64,000 nt of DNA from Elioraea sp. (GTDB taxonomy: Bacteria; Pseudomonadota; Alphaproteobacteria; Acetobacterales; Acetobacteraceae), in NCBI RefSeq assembly GCF_022842375.1, contig NZ_JALHPR010000007.1:1-64000 (forward strand), read 5' to 3'. Under the pieces are notes generated by a model. It was given only the letters and a program-made list of their open reading frames with translations. It was not told the origin of the DNA and did not search any database. Position numbers and translations under genes: made by a program. Every line of letters starts with the position of its first letter. Within the stretch, counting starts at the first letter, position 1. Positions 61,254-64,000 of the stretch are shown one piece after another.

Positions 61254-62705
61254 ATGCCGTCACGTACAGCACAACCGCGCCAAAGCCGGAGCCTCTCCGG
61301 GCTGTTGCTGCGGCTGACCGTCGTGTTCGGCCTCCTGGCGATGGCATCGATCCTGCTCCCCTCGCTCGGCCGCGCCGGTCAGGACTGGCTCGTGGCCCGC
61401 GTCAACGGTGCGCATCTCGCGGCACTCGCCCTCGAGGCGGCAGGCGAAGACATCCTCGACCCGCTGCTGCAGGACGAGCTTCTCACCCTGGCCGGCGTCG
61501 AGCTCGTCAGCCTGCGCACGCCGGGGCGAAGCCTGCTGCCGCTCGCGCGCTACGACGTCGCCTTCGCCATCGACAGGATGATCGACCTCCGCACGCTGAC
61601 GCTGCCGCGCGCGATCATGCTCTCGCTCGACCTGCTCGCCGTGCCCGGCTCGACGCATGTGCGCGTCGTCGGCGTCAGCGTGCAGGACCCCGGCACGGTG
61701 GTCGATCTCGTGATGCTGCGCGCGCCGCTGGTCGAGGCGCTGCGCGATGCCGCGTATCGCATCGTCGTCACCGGCAGCCTGATCGGCCTCGTCGCCGCGA
61801 CGCTTCTCTTTCTCGCGCTGCAATGGCTGCTCGTCCGCCCGATGCGGGCGCTGACCGAGACCATCGAGCACTTCGCCAAGGATCCTGAAGGTCCGCAGCG
61901 CCGCCCCGCACCGCTGCGCAACGACGAGATCGGACGGGCGATGGCAGCGATCGGTGCGATGCAGGAGGCGATCCGCGAGGACCTCTGGCGCAAGTCGCGG
62001 CTGGCCGCCCTCGGCACGGCCGTGGCGAAGGTGAACCATGACCTGCGCGGCGTGCTTGCCACCGCGCTGCTCGTCTCCGACCGGCTTGCCGCAAGCGCAG
62101 ACCCGAAGGTCAGTGCCGCGGCGGAGACGCTGCTCGGGTCGATCGAGCGTGCGGTCGCCCTCTGCTCGCGCACCATGGAGTTCGCCCGCGAAGGACCGCC
62201 GACGCTCGCCGTCACGCGGTTTCCGCTGCGGGGGCTCGTGGAGGAGTGCGCGGCTTCAGCGCGTGCTGCCGCGGGGCCGGAGGGCCGCGCGGTGATCCTC
62301 GCCGAGGTCGCGCCGGCACTGACGATCGCGGCTGACCGCGAGCTGTTGTTCCGCGTGTTCCTCAACCTGCTGCGCAATGCGATCGAGGCCGGTGCATCAT
62401 CGATTACCGTGCGTGCGGCGGCGGAGGAAGGCGGGGTCGTCGTCACGCTGGCCGACAATGGGCCAGGGCTTCCGGCCGCCCTCGCCGATGATCCGTTCCG
62501 GCCCTTCCATTCCGGCCGCAAGGGCGGGTCAGGGCTCGGGCTTGCGATCGCGCGCGACCTCGTCCGCGCGCATGGGGGCGACATCGCGGTCGTGGCCACC
62601 GGGCCTGCGGGGACGACGTTCCAGCTCGCCCTGCCGCACGAGCCTGGGGGGGTGGCAGAGGAGAGCGACGCGGCCGCGGAGCCAACGCAGTCCCGGTTGT
62701 CGTGA
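61254..62705 (+). CDS. orphan sensor histidine kinase
   Basis: A 483-residue membrane kinase. Two spans (about residues 22-42 and 174-196) bracket a periplasmic region. A HAMP-like region (PMRALTETIEHFA) leads to the phosphoacceptor helix KVNHDLRGVLATALLVSDRL (His near 261), a variant box lacking the usual T-P-L. The catalytic domain reads NLLRNAIEAG, DNGPGLP and GGSGLGLAIARDLV. No response regulator gene lies next to it. I chose ATG 61254; GTG 61236 is possible. Confidence 0.88.
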   Translation: MPSRTAQPRQSRSLSGLLLRLTVVFGLLAMASILLPSLGRAGQDWLVARVNGAHLAALALEAAGEDILDPLLQDELLTLAGVELVSLRTPGRSLLPLARYDVAFAIDRMIDLRTLTLPRAIMLSLDLLAVPGSTHVRVVGVSVQDPGTVVDLVMLRAPLVEALRDAAYRIVVTGSLIGLVAATLLFLALQWLLVRPMRALTETIEHFAKDPEGPQRRPAPLRNDEIGRAMAAIGAMQEAIREDLWRKSRLAALGTAVAKVNHDLRGVLATALLVSDRLAASADPKVSAAAETLLGSIERAVALCSRTMEFAREGPPTLAVTRFPLRGLVEECAASARAAAGPEGRAVILAEVAPALTIAADRELLFRVFLNLLRNAIEAGASSITVRAAAEEGGVVVTLADNGPGLPAALADDPFRPFHSGRKGGSGLGLAIARDLVRAHGGDIAVVATGPAGTTFQLALPHEPGGVAEESDAAAEPTQSRLS

Positions 62706-62739
62706 CCGCGTGCGACGATGGCGCCGTCCGGTCCGCCGG

Positions 62740-62931
62740 TCAGCGATCCGGGTCGCGGCGGGCCTGGTCGAGGGTGCGGGCGGCTTTTTCACGCCGCGCT
62801 GCTTCTGCCTTTTCCTCGGCCCTCGCCGCCTTCGTGCGCCCGTGCAGCGCGCGGTTCATGGCCGCCTGTTCGGCTTCCGCCTGCTTCCCGCGCGCCTTGC
62901 GGGCGCGGCGCAGGTTCACGAGATCGCCCAT
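62740..62931 (-). CDS. DUF4169 family protein
   Basis: A 63-residue very basic protein, MGDLVNLRRARKARGKQAEAE, followed by NRALHGRTKAARAEEKAEAARREKAAR, strongly helical and Lys/Arg/Glu-rich. This matches DUF4169, a small family of unknown function in alphaproteobacteria. Start ATG 62931, 36 bases from the divergent AEC transporter start. The neighbours that usually accompany it are not visible. Confidence 0.8.
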   Translation of the reverse strand: MGDLVNLRRARKARGKQAEAEQAAMNRALHGRTKAARAEEKAEAARREKAARTLDQARRDPDR

Positions 62932-62967
62932 CGCATCCTCTCCGCCCTCGTGGCGCATCGCCGCATC

Positions 62968-63900
62968 ATGAACGAGGTTCTCGCCGCCGTCCTGACCACC
63001 GTGGTGCCGGTGTTCGCGCTCGTCGGCCTCGGCTACGGCGCGATGCGGGCGAAGCTGATGGATGCGGCCGCACAGCGTGGCCTGGTGCTGTTCGCCTTCA
63101 GCTTCGCCGCCCCTGCCCTGCTGTTCTCCGCCGGGCTCTCGTCGGAGGGGATGGGTGGTGTTTCGGCGATCGCCTTCTTCGCCGGGTGCCTGGCCACCTA
63201 CGCGCTGGTGTTCGTGCTGGCCCGCACGCGGCTTGCCCTGCGCATCGGCCCCGCTGCACTCGTCGCGCTGAATGCCGGCTTCGGCAACATCGTCGCGATG
63301 GGCATCCCGCTGACGCTGGCCGCGTTCGGGCCGGAGACGCTGTCGATCCTGTTCGGGATCATCGGGCTCCACTCGCTTGCCCTCGTCGGGCTGACCACGG
63401 TGCTGCTCGAGCTCGACGCGAAGGGAACGGGGGGCCTGCGCGCACTCGGGCGCGTCGTGGGCGCCGTGCTGGCCAACCCGATCGTCGCTGCCCTCCTCGC
63501 GGCCATTCTCTGGCGCACGCTCGGCCTGCCGCCGCTGCCGGGGCCCGTGAAGGCGACGCTCGACCTGCTCGGCGCTGCCTCCTCGCCCGTGGCACTCGTC
63601 TCCCTCGGCGCGGGGCTTGCCGCGTTCCGCCTCGGCGACGGCTGGCAGGACGTGATGCTCGGCACGGTGGCGAAACTGTTCATCATGCCGGCGCTGGTGT
63701 GGGGTGCGGCCCTCGCGATCGGGCTCGACGGGCCGGCACTCGCCGTCACGGTCACGGCCGCCGCATTGCCGACGGGCTCGAACCCCGTGCTGCTCGCCGC
63801 GCGCTATGGCGTCGGGATGGATCGTGCGGGCGCGACCGTGGTCGCCTCGACCCTCGTGTCGGTGCTGACCCTCTCGGTGCTCGTCGCGGTATTCCGGTGA
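62968..63900 (+). CDS. AEC family transporter
   Basis: A 310-residue membrane protein with about ten spans, similar to auxin-efflux-carrier and malonate transporters (MdcF). The N-terminal VVPVFALVGLGYGAMRAKLMD, the NAGFGNIVAMGIPL motif and the C-terminal AALPTGSNPVLLAARYGV motif are diagnostic. Substrate unknown, perhaps an organic acid. Start ATG 62968. About 64 bases before a dienelactone hydrolase gene start. Confidence 0.92.
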   Translation: MNEVLAAVLTTVVPVFALVGLGYGAMRAKLMDAAAQRGLVLFAFSFAAPALLFSAGLSSEGMGGVSAIAFFAGCLATYALVFVLARTRLALRIGPAALVALNAGFGNIVAMGIPLTLAAFGPETLSILFGIIGLHSLALVGLTTVLLELDAKGTGGLRALGRVVGAVLANPIVAALLAAILWRTLGLPPLPGPVKATLDLLGAASSPVALVSLGAGLAAFRLGDGWQDVMLGTVAKLFIMPALVWGAALAIGLDGPALAVTVTAAALPTGSNPVLLAARYGVGMDRAGATVVASTLVSVLTLSVLVAVFR

Positions 63901-63964
63901 TGGGCTTGCACGCGCGACGCGCCTGCGTCATGCCGGCGACAGGACCGGGCAATGGAGGACATCG

Positions 63965-64000
63965 ATGGGCGAGATGATCACGCTGACGGCGGCTGACGGG
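63965..64000 (+). CDS. dienelactone hydrolase family protein, N-terminus only
   Basis: ATG 63965 follows a GGAGG site and opens MGEMITLTAADG, cut by the right window edge. The I-T-L-T-A-A-D-G opening matches the usual start of alphaproteobacterial dienelactone hydrolases. Only 12 residues are visible. Confidence 0.5.
   Translation, partial: MGEMITLTAADG

Overview
The window is about 70% GC by eye, densely packed with genes on both strands, and contains no stretch longer than 300 bases without a gene. I see no rRNA, tRNA or CRISPR array. Gene content points to an alphaproteobacterium, probably in Rhodospirillales/Acetobacterales: a YdaS-type HTH/TorD fusion beside formate dehydrogenase, Bug-type TctC proteins, a MarR-OmpR-EnvZ operon divergent from ilvE, phasin, DUF6352/DUF6505, and L25/Ctc-pth-ychF in a row. 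The genus is an inference and cannot be settled from the sequence alone.

Layout. 1-900: accessory edge, with the first codons of an IS66-type tnpA cut by the window border and a WYL-domain gene of lower GC. 900-2,770: an SDR oxidoreductase and an endonuclease/exonuclease/phosphatase-fold protein. 2,870-22,730: a large formate dehydrogenase and molybdenum-cofactor island. It holds sulfur transfer (fdhD), cofactor nucleotide addition (mobA, mobB), Mo insertion (moeA, a MoeA-periplasmic-binding-protein fusion and a degenerate MoeA-like protein), the structural genes fdh3ABC, a small TAT-signal protein, an HTH-TorD chaperone fusion, and an accessory block (DUF3306, DUF3305, DUF6352, DUF6505, a lipoate-ligase-like protein, a 686-residue polyferredoxin). 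A GNAT enzyme and a WD40-cytochrome c protein sit inside the island.

22,788-30,015: a complete peptide-type ABC importer (binding protein, two permeases, two ATPases), divergent from an aspartoacylase-like deacylase and a class II aldolase. 30,285-32,514: two overlapping glutathione transferases and an aldo/keto reductase. 32,665-36,621: a tripartite tricarboxylate transporter with two tandem binding proteins (tctC-tctC-tctB-tctA). 36,747-38,099: a small membrane protein and a DUF6973-like protein, possibly a secreted effector pair. 38,151-46,301: housekeeping and envelope genes (opgH, a YHS protein, ychF, pth, rplY, a phosphatase, two more GSTs, DUF924, prs). 46,435-50,811: a tightly overlapping minus-strand operon (alpha/beta hydrolase, lgt, MidA-like methyltransferase, pgeF) followed by a 21-codon ORF coupled to a lipoprotein gene. 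50,830-54,830: a DUF4345 protein, hldD, ubiK, a YbjN protein, proC and a TetR-type regulator. 55,050-55,484: phasin with a clear promoter, a PhaR-like operator and a terminator. 55,773-59,604: EnvZ/OmpR/MarR genes divergent from ilvE, with an operator-like palindrome between them. 59,730-64,000: a GT39 glycosyltransferase, an orphan histidine kinase, DUF4169, an AEC transporter and the start of a dienelactone hydrolase gene.

The most interesting unexplained signal is a pair of related structured elements (30,028-30,160 and 55,651-55,763). Each lies 9-12 nt after the stop codon of an unrelated gene, in the same orientation relative to that gene, with matching terminal inverted repeats, an internal hairpin and compensatory base changes. 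The second is the formate dehydrogenase accessory module, which combines several families of unknown function with three MoeA-like proteins.
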